DNA of 12,321 bases from JAOTYV01 sp041557595 (GTDB lineage Bacteria; Pseudomonadota; Alphaproteobacteria; UBA8366): positions 1-12,321 of the forward strand of contig JBFFGE010000148.1 in the NCBI GenBank assembly GCA_041557595.1. The letters are read 5' to 3'. The stretch's first letter is position 1. Each line of letters begins with the position of its first letter. Made by a program: the position numbers and the translations under genes. Below, in pieces: positions 1 through 6,534 of the stretch. The notes beneath the pieces were generated by a model. It was given only the letters and a program-made list of their open reading frames with translations. It did not search any database and was not told where the DNA came from.

Positions 1-1200
1 CCGGTCGGCGTGACCGATTTGAAGAACTTCGATGCCTTGGCCGACGCCTTCGTGGATGGCTGTCACGAGGCCGGATATGAACGCAACGCCGATTACAATG
101 GCGGCAGCTATGGCGGGGCCTCCTATCTGCAATACTCGACCCGCCGGGGATTCCGAAGCAGCACGGCCGTCGCCTACCTGAAACCGGCGCGCAACCGCTG
201 GAACCTGCGCGTGCTCACCGATGCGGAAGTCACGCGGGTGGTGTTCGACGGAACGCGCGCCGTCGGCGTGGAGTACCGGCGCGGCGGCAAGACGGAGCAG
301 GTGCGCGCGCGCCGCGAGATCGTGCTGTCCGCCGGGCCGATCCAATCGCCGAAGCTGCTGGAGCTGTCGGGCGTCGGCCAGCCCGAATTGCTGTCGAAAT
401 TCGGCATTCCCGTCGTGCATTCGCTGCCCGGTGTCGGGGAAAACCTGCACGACCATCCCAATACCCGCGTCACCTACGAATGTACGCAGCCGATAACGAT
501 CAACGACGTGCTGCAACGTCCGCTGGTCAAATTGCGCGAAGGGTTGAAGTTCCTGCTGTTCGGCAAGGGGCTCCTCTCGATCTGCTCGGCCACCGCGCAT
601 ACGGTTATGCAGAGCCATCCCGGCGTGAACCAACTCGACTTGAAAATTCAGATGCAGCCGTTCTCCGGCCGCGACCGCTACGCGCGCACGCCGGAAGACG
701 GCCTGGATCCGTTTTCGGGATTCACCATCGGCGTTATGGCGCTGCAACCGAAATCGCGCGGCACGCTGCACATCGCATCGCCCGATCCGCTGCAGCATCC
801 GCGCATCGATCCCAACTACCTCGCCGATCCGGCGGACGCGCAAGTCCTGCTGGCCGGCGTCAAGGCCATCCGGACGGTCACCAAATCGCCGGCGATGCAA
901 AAACTGATCGTGCGCGAGACCCGGCCCGGCCCGGAAGTGACCGGCGATGACGCGTTGATGCACTACATCCGCGAGACCACCCAGACCACATGGCACGTCG
1001 TCGGCACGTGCAAGATGGGCCGCGACGACATGGCGGTCGTCGATCCGCAATTGCGGGTGCGCGGCGTGGACGGGTTGCGGGTCATCGATTCATCGATCTT
1101 CCCGACGATCCCCTCGTCGAACACCAACGCGCCAACCATCGCCGCCGCCGAAAAAGGCACCGACATGATCCTCAAGGGCGCGGCAGCGGCGGCGGATTAG
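1..1200 (+). CDS. GMC-family FAD-dependent oxidoreductase (choline dehydrogenase-like), 5'-truncated by the window edge
   Basis: This is the C-terminal 399 residues of a glucose-methanol-choline oxidoreductase, which oxidises a primary or secondary alcohol using bound FAD. The frame is open from base 1, so the GTG at 10 is not a credible start. The N-terminal Rossmann motif (GxGxxG) and GMC signature 1 lie outside the window; the complete paralogue at 3852-5480 suggests that about 140 residues are missing. GMC signature 2 is present (GPIQSPKLLELSGVG, about 334-378). The catalytic His lies in TWHVVGTCKMG (His codon 994-996) and the second active-site position in SSNTNAP (Asn codon 1120-1122). 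His/Asn is the pair used by choline-oxidase-type members. The stop codon TAG (1198-1200) sits inside the hairpin that follows. The alcohol substrate is unknown. Family assignment is very secure, specificity is not. Confidence 0.95.
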   Translation, partial: PVGVTDLKNFDALADAFVDGCHEAGYERNADYNGGSYGGASYLQYSTRRGFRSSTAVAYLKPARNRWNLRVLTDAEVTRVVFDGTRAVGVEYRRGGKTEQVRARREIVLSAGPIQSPKLLELSGVGQPELLSKFGIPVVHSLPGVGENLHDHPNTRVTYECTQPITINDVLQRPLVKLREGLKFLLFGKGLLSICSATAHTVMQSHPGVNQLDLKIQMQPFSGRDRYARTPEDGLDPFSGFTIGVMALQPKSRGTLHIASPDPLQHPRIDPNYLADPADAQVLLAGVKAIRTVTKSPAMQKLIVRETRPGPEVTGDDALMHYIRETTQTTWHVVGTCKMGRDDMAVVDPQLRVRGVDGLRVIDSSIFPTIPSSNTNAPTIAAAEKGTDMILKGAAAAAD

Positions 1201-1246
1201 AGCAACTCCCGAGCGAACCAAAACGGTTCGCTCGGGATTTGCTCTA
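1198..1246. terminator. Bidirectional hairpin between convergent genes that contains both stop codons; possible dispersed palindromic element
   Basis: A perfect 12-bp inverted repeat (cccgagcgaacc, 1208-1219, with ggttcgctcggg, 1225-1236) has a 5-nt loop (aaaac). The pairing continues outward through 1198-1207 and 1237-1246 with a single mismatch (1206/1238), giving a 22-bp stem. The outermost three bases of each arm are TAG: the left one is the stop of the GMC gene (+) and the right one, read on the minus strand, is the stop of the CMD-like gene. It probably acts as a terminator for both converging transcripts, although there is no long T run. The tagagcaa / ttgctcta ends resemble known alphaproteobacterial intergenic palindromes, so it may be a repeat copy that supplied both stops; that part is inference. 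Confidence 0.8.
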
Positions 1247-1786
1247 GCTTTCCGGGAAAGGATCTTCCATGCCGGGCGCGAGCGGCACCTCGAATGCGTT
1301 CAGGGTGATGCACACGGTGGTGTAATAGGCGACCGTGGCGACCAGCTCCACCAAATGCGTCTCGCCAAGTGCGTCGCGCGCGCGGGCATAGACCGCATCG
1401 TCGACCCGCCGGGACTGCACCAACTGCCGGCAAAATTCGTACACGGCGTCCGCGTCGGGATCGTCGAACGCCGGCTTCTCGCCCTTGCGCAGCGCATCGA
1501 TCACCGCCTCCGACAGTCCCGCCTTGCGCGCGTAGGGCGTTTGCGCCGCGAACTCGAACTTCGCCTGATAGTACTGACCGACGATGCAGCTGGCGATCTT
1601 TTGGAATTTTTCGGGACAGCCGACGTTGAAACGCACCGCGGCGCCCAGCGCCTGCGTCGGCCCGCCGATGTGCGGCGCCTTGATATAGGCGGCGTAGGGT
1701 CCGTTGAAACCCAATTTCCCGCGCGGCGGTCGATTGATCGCGTCATAAACGGCACGTTGTTCCGCAGACAACGTCTCGACAGTCAT
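1244..1786 (-). CDS. Carboxymuconolactone decarboxylase / AhpD-like family protein
   Basis: The 180-residue protein has the all-helical pattern of the CMD/AhpD family: a helix with KFEFAAQTPYARKAGLSEAV (residues 76-95), then DADAVYEFCRQLV (about 111-123), and a last conserved helix (HLVELVATVAYYTT, 144-157). Relatives include protocatechuate-pathway decarboxylase and peroxidase-partner AhpD proteins. There is no CxxC pair, so AhpD-type thiol peroxidase activity is unlikely. The position that is often His after the E-[FW]-x-x motif is Gln82 here. I chose ATG at 1786 because homologues begin near 'TVETLS'; the frame is open up to an ATG at 1846, but the extra 20 residues look non-coding and neither start has a strong Shine-Dalgarno. 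It lies 90 bp downstream of the MDR gene on the same strand and is probably co-transcribed with it. The reaction is unknown. Confidence 0.85.
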   Translation of the reverse strand: MTVETLSAEQRAVYDAINRPPRGKLGFNGPYAAYIKAPHIGGPTQALGAAVRFNVGCPEKFQKIASCIVGQYYQAKFEFAAQTPYARKAGLSEAVIDALRKGEKPAFDDPDADAVYEFCRQLVQSRRVDDAVYARARDALGETHLVELVATVAYYTTVCITLNAFEVPLAPGMEDPFPES

Positions 1787-1876
1787 TGGCGTGAGTCTCG
1801 ATGGGGATGTTGTCACATGACGTCCTATCTTGCATTTTTTCGGCAACGATCAGCGGAGGCCCGGCCCCGATCGCCC

Positions 1877-2878
1877 TCACGCGATCGAACCGTCGACCTC
1901 GACAAGCAGACAACCGAATACCGCGCCGGATTCGACCGATTGATGGGCCTCGCGCATGTCGCTGAAGGGCATCGGACCAACAATCCGGTGCGCGAGCACG
2001 TTATCCGCGAGACAGGTCGTGATGTCCCGGAACGTGTGGTCGCGGCGCGGCTGGGGCAGCGAGTAGATGCCATACGGCCGCAGCGTGATGCATTTCTGCA
2101 TGATGTCGCGAAAGTTCGAAATGACCGGTTCCGCCACGCCGCCATCATTGGCGTAGTCCGTGATGACGCCGTTGACCGCCACGATTTTTGCCGCAATCCG
2201 GATCGTGCGCCCGAAGGCTACGTCGAGAACGTGATCGACGCCGCGGCCATCGGTGATTTCAAGCACCCGATCCGCCAGGGTCTCGCTGTCGTAACGGAGC
2301 GCGTGATCGGCGCCGAGCGATTTGACATAGGCAATTTTCTCGTCGCTGCCCGCCGTGCCGATGACGGTCGCGGCGCCGGCCCATTTGGCGAGCTGGACGC
2401 CGTACGCGCCGACCCGGCCGGACGCGCCGGAGACCATCACGGCCTTGCCGGTCAGCGGCCCGTCGCTGAACAAACCGCAATGCGCGGTAACGGCCGGCAC
2501 GCCGAGACAGGCGCCATCCATCATCCCGGCATTGTCAGGCAGCCGGATCGCCTGATGGGAGGGCAGCATCGTGAATGTCGCGGCGGTGCCCGTGGCGCGC
2601 CGCGATTGTGCCCCGAAACACCAGACCCGTTCGCCGATGCGGGCCGTTTCGACGCCCTCGCCCACCTTGTCGATCACTCCGCTGCCATCGTTGTTGGGGG
2701 TGATGCGGTCGAACAGTTTCAACTCGCGGCCGGTCTCGCGCCGCTTCACATCGGTCGGATTGATCATCGAATAGGCAACCCGGATACGCACCTCTCCTCT
2801 TCCGGGCTCCGGATCGGGCACGGACCCGAATTGCAAAACATCGACTGGCCCTGATTTTTCGTACCACCATGCGTCCAT
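1877..2878 (-). CDS. MDR-family zinc-independent NADPH:quinone oxidoreductase-like / alcohol dehydrogenase-like protein
   Basis: The 333-residue medium-chain dehydrogenase/reductase has an N-terminal GroES-like domain (GRGEVRIRVAYSMINPTDVK, residues 26-45) and a C-terminal Rossmann domain with GASGRVG at 151-157. GTAGSDEK (174-181), with its Ser and Lys, fits NADPH preference. Catalytic and structural zinc ligands are absent, which places it with quinone oxidoreductase/enoyl-reductase-like MDRs that reduce quinones, enones or aldehydes with NAD(P)H in the cytoplasm. The start is well supported: AGGAG (plus-strand CTCCT at 2885-2889) lies 6 nt before ATG. It is the first gene of a minus-strand pair with the CMD-like gene and is divergent from the GST gene. 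An imperfect palindrome (2888-2905) overlaps its ribosome-binding site. The physiological substrate is not evident. Confidence 0.92.
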   Translation of the reverse strand: MDAWWYEKSGPVDVLQFGSVPDPEPGRGEVRIRVAYSMINPTDVKRRETGRELKLFDRITPNNDGSGVIDKVGEGVETARIGERVWCFGAQSRRATGTAATFTMLPSHQAIRLPDNAGMMDGACLGVPAVTAHCGLFSDGPLTGKAVMVSGASGRVGAYGVQLAKWAGAATVIGTAGSDEKIAYVKSLGADHALRYDSETLADRVLEITDGRGVDHVLDVAFGRTIRIAAKIVAVNGVITDYANDGGVAEPVISNFRDIMQKCITLRPYGIYSLPQPRRDHTFRDITTCLADNVLAHRIVGPMPFSDMREAHQSVESGAVFGCLLVEVDGSIA

Positions 2879-3100
2879 CGGACACTCCTGTTTTTCCGGA
2901 AACAGTCTATGCGCCTTTCGACGGCCGTGTCTTCTATTGGTCGGGATCGCGATGTCGCGGAACGACGGTAAAGCGCGTTTGTCGTCGAGAAGGATGCCGG
3001 CGTAGAATTCCGGAACGGTCGCCCATGATTAGTCATTCGGAAAACCTACGCCGTGTCCTAAGATCGACCGAACGTCTTGAAATTAACGAGGAGCCGATCC
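2879..3100. promoter_or_regulatory. Divergent intergenic region (MDR minus / GST plus) with two TTCCGGAA palindromes
   Basis: This 222-bp stretch separates divergently transcribed genes and must hold both promoters. The 8-bp palindrome TTCCGGAA occurs twice, at 2894-2901 and 3008-3015. The first copy lies inside a larger imperfect dyad, CTGTTT-TTCCGG-AAACAG (2888-2905), which overlaps the MDR ribosome-binding site. These are candidate operator half-sites or simply chance GC-rich palindromes. I could not identify a convincing -35/-10 pair for either gene. No ORF with coding character was seen. Confidence 0.4.
3088..3093 (+). promoter_or_regulatory. Shine-Dalgarno GAGGAG that fixes the GST start at GTG 3101
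   Basis: GAGGAG is followed by 7 nt (ccgatcc) and GTG at 3101. The first residues after this GTG (RTLYFGYISPYSRK) are the expected first beta strand of a GST, so the upstream in-frame TTG at 3077 is not the start. Confidence 0.8.
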
Positions 3101-3736
3101 GTGCGAACACTCTATTTCGGTTACATCTCGCCGTATTCCCGGAAAATTCGGGTCGCGCTTGCGGAAATGAATTTGGATTACCAGGAACAAGAGATCCGGG
3201 GCGCGACGGCGCCGGCGAGTTTCAATGAAATCAACCCCTGCCGCCGCGTTCCCGCGCTCGCGGATGGCGAACAAGTCCTTTTCGAGTCCAATGACATCCT
3301 CGAATACTTGCTGGACACCTATCCTGCCGCCGCGCAAATCCCGGATGGCATTCCATTCGCCACCGAATTGGCACGGCCGGATCGCTACTGGTACGATCGG
3401 CAGACGCTTAGCGGTATCGAAACGATGCTCGATTGCGGACTCACCTTGCTGCAACTTAGAAATGACGACATCACCGCGGAACAGTCCAAGTTTCTCAGCC
3501 GGGAGCGGTCGCGGATCGATGTGATTCTGGATTGGCTTGAATCGCGCGCGACACCAGAAGGGTTTATTCCCGGCATCTTTTCGATTCAGGACATGAACTT
3601 CGTCATTTCCGTCCAGTGGTCCGACTATCGCTCCATGTTCGACTGGCGCGGGCGCCCGAAGCTCGACGCACTCGTCGAGCGGTACCGAGAGCGCGCTTCA
3701 ATCGCAGCGACGATGCCCGAATTGGCCCCGACATGA
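3101..3736 (+). CDS. Glutathione S-transferase family protein
   Basis: This 211-residue soluble GST has an N-terminal thioredoxin-fold domain followed by a helical C-terminal domain. Visible motifs are SPYSRKIRVALAE (residues 10-22; a Ser at 10 or 13 is the likely glutathione-activating residue), the cis-Pro segment RRVPAL (48-53, Pro51), and the gamma-glutamyl-binding FESNDILEYLL (Glu62-Ser63). The C-terminal half (about 90-205) is helical and fits the substrate-binding domain. Bacterial GSTs of this size conjugate or dehalogenate electrophiles, isomerise, or cleave ether bonds (the lignin beta-etherases). Start GTG was chosen from the GAGGAG 7 nt upstream. A GMC dehydrogenase gene follows 115 bp later, which suggests a shared catabolic or detoxification role, but the substrate cannot be deduced. 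Confidence 0.93.
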   Translation: MRTLYFGYISPYSRKIRVALAEMNLDYQEQEIRGATAPASFNEINPCRRVPALADGEQVLFESNDILEYLLDTYPAAAQIPDGIPFATELARPDRYWYDRQTLSGIETMLDCGLTLLQLRNDDITAEQSKFLSRERSRIDVILDWLESRATPEGFIPGIFSIQDMNFVISVQWSDYRSMFDWRGRPKLDALVERYRERASIAATMPELAPT

Positions 3737-3758
3737 TTTGACCGCCTTTACCCCCATG

Positions 3759-3776
3759 CCATGCATATCCGCATGG
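3759..3776. repeat. Small inverted repeat upstream of the second GMC gene
   Basis: Perfect 6-bp arms CCATGC (3759-3764) and GCATGG (3771-3776) flank a 6-nt spacer (ATATCC). It lies in the 115-bp gap between the GST stop and the GMC start. There is no T tract after it, so it is a weak terminator at best; an operator is equally possible. Chance occurrence is not excluded. Confidence 0.3.
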
Positions 3777-3836
3777 ACTATCCGATGGACGGAGACACTT
3801 TCCGTAATCCCTGTTTCAGAAAATACCCAGTGCAGC

Positions 3837-3841
3837 GGGAG
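3837..3841 (+). promoter_or_regulatory. Ribosome-binding site GGGAG for the second GMC gene
   Basis: GGGAG lies 10 nt before ATG 3852. It supports starting the protein there, 10 residues before the FAD-binding GxGxxG motif, rather than at the upstream in-frame TTG at 3738. Confidence 0.55.
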
Positions 3842-3851
3842 CAATGCCAAC

Positions 3852-5480
3852 ATGGAACCGAATTCCTATGATTACATCGTCGTTGGCGCCGGGTCGGCCG
3901 GCGCGGTTCTGGCGAATCGTTTGAGCGCGAGCGGCGAACACCGCGTCCTGTGTTTGGAAGCGGGCATCAAGGGCTCGGACTATATTTGGTCCCGAATCCC
4001 GATCGGCGTCGCGAAACTCATCGACAATCCGCTGGTCAATTGGTGTTACAGCTGTGAGCCGGACGAAGGCAGCGGACAGCGGCGGATCGAGGTTCCGCGC
4101 GGCAAAATGTTGGGTGGGTCGAGTTCGATCAACGGCATGGTCTTCGTGCGGGGACAGCGGCAGGACTATGACCATTGGGCGCAACTCGGCAATCGCGGCT
4201 GGAGCTATCAGGACGTCCTGCCATTGTTCAAACAAATGGAATCCTATGACGGGGGATCGGACGAATACCGGGGCCGCGACGGGCTTTTGAAAGTAACCGA
4301 TTCCCAAAAACTCACCCCGTTTTTCGAGAAGTTGATCCAGTCTGCGGAGAAGATCGGGATCAAGCACAATCCGGACTACAACGGCGCGGACCAGGAAGGC
4401 ATCGCCATGACGCAGGCGACGATCAACAAGGGCCGCCGCCAAAGCACCGCCTATTGCTATCTCGACCCGGCGCGCGATCGCCCCAATCTGACGATACAGA
4501 CCGGCGCCATGGCCGCGTCCCTTATCATGCAGGGCAAACGTTGCGTCGGTGTCCGCTACGCGGTACGCGGTGAGGCGCGGGAGGCAAGGGCCGAGCGCGA
4601 AGTCGTCGTCAGCTCCGGATCGATCAACTCGCCGAAGCTGCTGGAGCTGTCGGGCATCGGCCAACCCGCCCTCCTGAAGAGCTTCGGCATCGACCCTATT
4701 CATGAACTGCCCGGCGTCGGCGAGAATTTGCGCGATCATTATTCGCCGCGCGTGAAATTCGCGATCACCGAAAAAAACATCACTTTCAACGACAGCGGCC
4801 GTGGCTTGCAGCTGGTCCGGGAGGCGGCGAAATACGCCCTCATGCGCAAAGGATTCCTCGCCATGTCGTCGGTGCCGATTCGCATGTATTTCCGCACACG
4901 CGAGGGGCTGGATTCGCCGGACGCAACAATCTCCGTGATGCCCTTCCTAACCGAACGCATCAAGCGGGAACGCCGTATCGCGCGCGACTGCGGGATAACC
5001 ATGAACATCAACGTATTGCGCTCCGAGAGCCGGGGCAGCATTCATATCAAATCGGCAGACCCGGCGGAGCCGCCAGCGATTACGTTTAACTTCCTGTCGT
5101 CGGAGCCTGACCGGACCGGTTTGCTCGTTGCGATGCGAAAAGCGCGCGAACTGATGTCTACGCCGCCGATTGCCGACATTACGGGCGAGGAAATCGCCCC
5201 CGGGATCGCCTATCAGACCGACGAAGAACTCCTCGAATGGGTGCGGAATAACGCGGAGACGACCTATCATCCGGTCGGCACGTGCAAGATGGGCAACGAT
5301 CCGATGGCCGTGGTTGACGATCAACTGCGTGTCCGTGGACTCACGGGCCTGCGCGTCGCCGATGCGTCGATCATGCCGACACTGACGTCGGGAAATACGA
5401 ACGCCCCATCGATCATGATCGGCGAGAAATGCTCGGCGATGATTTTGGCGTCCGGGACCGCGTCCAGGGTTGCAGCGTAA
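3852..5480 (+). CDS. GMC-family FAD-dependent oxidoreductase (choline dehydrogenase-like)
   Basis: This complete 542-residue GMC enzyme is the usual family length. The FAD-binding Rossmann motif VGAGSAG is at 11-17, with the ribose-binding Glu at 36 (LEAG). GMC signature 1 is at 84 onward (GKMLGGSSSINGMV), signature 2 is GSINSPKLLELSGIG (about 255-269), and catalytic His473 lies in TYHPVGTCKMG. SGNTNAP follows, with Asn515 as the likely second active-site residue. The His/Asn pair and the sequence style match choline dehydrogenase and the broad alcohol or polyethylene-glycol dehydrogenase group, which oxidise alcohols to aldehydes or ketones. There is no obvious signal peptide. The in-frame extension back to 3738 has no family similarity and was excluded. 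It is clearly paralogous to the truncated GMC gene at 1-1200 and shares stretches of identical DNA with it. No BetB-like aldehyde dehydrogenase or bet regulator is nearby, so choline is unlikely to be the substrate. Confidence 0.95.
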   Translation: MEPNSYDYIVVGAGSAGAVLANRLSASGEHRVLCLEAGIKGSDYIWSRIPIGVAKLIDNPLVNWCYSCEPDEGSGQRRIEVPRGKMLGGSSSINGMVFVRGQRQDYDHWAQLGNRGWSYQDVLPLFKQMESYDGGSDEYRGRDGLLKVTDSQKLTPFFEKLIQSAEKIGIKHNPDYNGADQEGIAMTQATINKGRRQSTAYCYLDPARDRPNLTIQTGAMAASLIMQGKRCVGVRYAVRGEAREARAEREVVVSSGSINSPKLLELSGIGQPALLKSFGIDPIHELPGVGENLRDHYSPRVKFAITEKNITFNDSGRGLQLVREAAKYALMRKGFLAMSSVPIRMYFRTREGLDSPDATISVMPFLTERIKRERRIARDCGITMNINVLRSESRGSIHIKSADPAEPPAITFNFLSSEPDRTGLLVAMRKARELMSTPPIADITGEEIAPGIAYQTDEELLEWVRNNAETTYHPVGTCKMGNDPMAVVDDQLRVRGLTGLRVADASIMPTLTSGNTNAPSIMIGEKCSAMILASGTASRVAA

Positions 5481-5528
5481 CGCAGGATTTATCCAGCGGG
5501 CGGGTCGGCCGAACGGCAGCCCGTCAAC

Positions 5529-5557
5529 TTGACGCTGTGCCGCGCCCGGGACTAGCG
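5529..5557 (+). promoter_or_regulatory. Candidate sigma-70-type promoter for the SDR/epimerase gene
   Basis: TTGACG (5529-5534) is followed after exactly 17 bp by CTAGCG (5552-5557). The start codon is 30 bp downstream of the -10, with GGAGG in between. A well-conserved TTGAC with a degenerate -10 is typical of alphaproteobacterial housekeeping promoters. The position and spacing are good, but the -10 is weak. Confidence 0.45.
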
Positions 5558-5587
5558 TTTTCCCTGCGTCAACACGGAGGATAGCGC

Positions 5588-6523
5588 ATGTCAATTTTCG
5601 TTATCGGCGGCACCGGCTTCATCGGCCATCGCCTGGTCCGCCTGCTCGCCGCGCAGGGCCAGGCCGTCACCTGCATGGATATCAACCCGGGCGCCCACTC
5701 CTTCGCCGATCTTGGGGCGCAGGTCACCTCCGTTCGCGGCGACGTGACGCAGTTCGACGACGTCATGGCGGCCATGACCGCGGCGCAGCCGGAACGCGTG
5801 ATCAATCTCTCCTACCTGCTCGGCTCCGATCATCCGCCGCATGTGGCGATGAAGCTCAATATCGTCGGCATGGACAACTGTTTTGAAGCGGCGCGGCTGC
5901 TCGGCGCAAAACACACGGTGTATGCGAGCTCGCTGGCGGTGAACGGCAAGCAGACGCATTACGGCGACCGGCCGGTAACCGAGGCGGACGAGAGGCACGG
6001 TGAATACCAATACGCCAAGCACAAGATCGTCAACGAATGGCAGGCGCAGGACTACACGGAAAAATTCGGCATGCTCATCACCGGCGTCCGCCCCGCCAAT
6101 GTCACCGGCCCGGATAAGGTGCGCGGCTCGGTCGATCATGTGAACATCATCACCGAATCGGCGCGCGGGAATGCAATCAAATTTCCGTTCAAGGATGCGA
6201 TGCGCTGCCCGATTCATGTGGACGATATCGCGGAAGTCTTCGCCCGCGTGCTTATGGCCGAGAAGCCGCAACACCCGATCTATAATTCCGGCGGGGAAAC
6301 CATCAGCCTGGCGGATATCGCCGAAATCGTGCGGGGCTACCTGCCCGACGCCCGAATTTCCTTCGACAAGGAGACCGGCGGCAAGGACATCTCCGGCAAT
6401 TACCGGATCGACAATGCGCGACTGGTGCAGGAATTCGGCGTCCAATACCGGCCGTACCACGAACGCGTGCTGCAGATCATCAACGACGTCCGGCGCGACA
6501 ACGGCCAGCCGTCGCTCGGCTGA
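5588..6523 (+). CDS. Extended SDR: NAD-dependent epimerase/dehydratase family protein
   Basis: This 311-residue extended short-chain dehydrogenase/reductase starts with the Rossmann motif GGTGFIGH (7-14), and an Asp at 31 (CMDINPG) indicates NAD rather than NADP. The catalytic Ser is in YASSLAVNG (Ser115) and the YxxxK pair is Tyr142/Lys146 (YAKHK). RPANVTGP and the later CPIHVDDIAEVF are typical of the GalE-like C-terminal substrate domain. The start is strongly supported by GGAGG (5576-5580) 7 nt before ATG. Family members act on nucleotide sugars, but many in catabolic clusters oxidise small alcohols or hydroxy acids; no sugar gene is nearby, so a catabolic dehydrogenase is at least as likely. 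It converges on the MmgE/PrpD gene with only 11 bp between the stop codons. Confidence 0.92.
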   Translation: MSIFVIGGTGFIGHRLVRLLAAQGQAVTCMDINPGAHSFADLGAQVTSVRGDVTQFDDVMAAMTAAQPERVINLSYLLGSDHPPHVAMKLNIVGMDNCFEAARLLGAKHTVYASSLAVNGKQTHYGDRPVTEADERHGEYQYAKHKIVNEWQAQDYTEKFGMLITGVRPANVTGPDKVRGSVDHVNIITESARGNAIKFPFKDAMRCPIHVDDIAEVFARVLMAEKPQHPIYNSGGETISLADIAEIVRGYLPDARISFDKETGGKDISGNYRIDNARLVQEFGVQYRPYHERVLQIINDVRRDNGQPSLG

Positions 6524-6534
6524 GGTCAGCAGCC
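6518..6534. terminator. Weak inverted repeat at the convergent SDR and MmgE/PrpD ends
   Basis: GGCTG (6518-6522) and CAGCC (6530-6534) form a 5-bp stem with a 7-nt loop spanning the stop of the SDR gene and ending next to the stop of the minus-strand gene. It may help termination of both transcripts, but it is short and has no T tract. Confidence 0.25.

Noticed and set aside
1355..2854. 499-codon open frame on the plus strand opposite the CMD-like and MDR genes
   Set aside because: It is the shadow of two well-recognised minus-strand genes. Its translation is rich in Arg, His and Asp with no family motif.
3738..3768. Possible promoter TTGACC (3738-3743) with a -10 near TGCATA upstream of the GMC gene
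   Set aside because: The -35 is good, but no acceptable -10 is found at 16-18 bp; the gene may simply be read from the GST transcript.
3738..3851. 38-residue N-terminal extension of the complete GMC protein (TTG at 3738)
   Set aside because: It lacks family similarity and signal-peptide character. ATG 3852 has GGGAG upstream and gives the usual distance to the FAD motif.
3852..5480. Choline dehydrogenase (betA) as a specific name
   Set aside because: The family match is broad. No betaine-aldehyde dehydrogenase, choline transporter or BetI-like regulator is nearby, so the symbol would overstate specificity.
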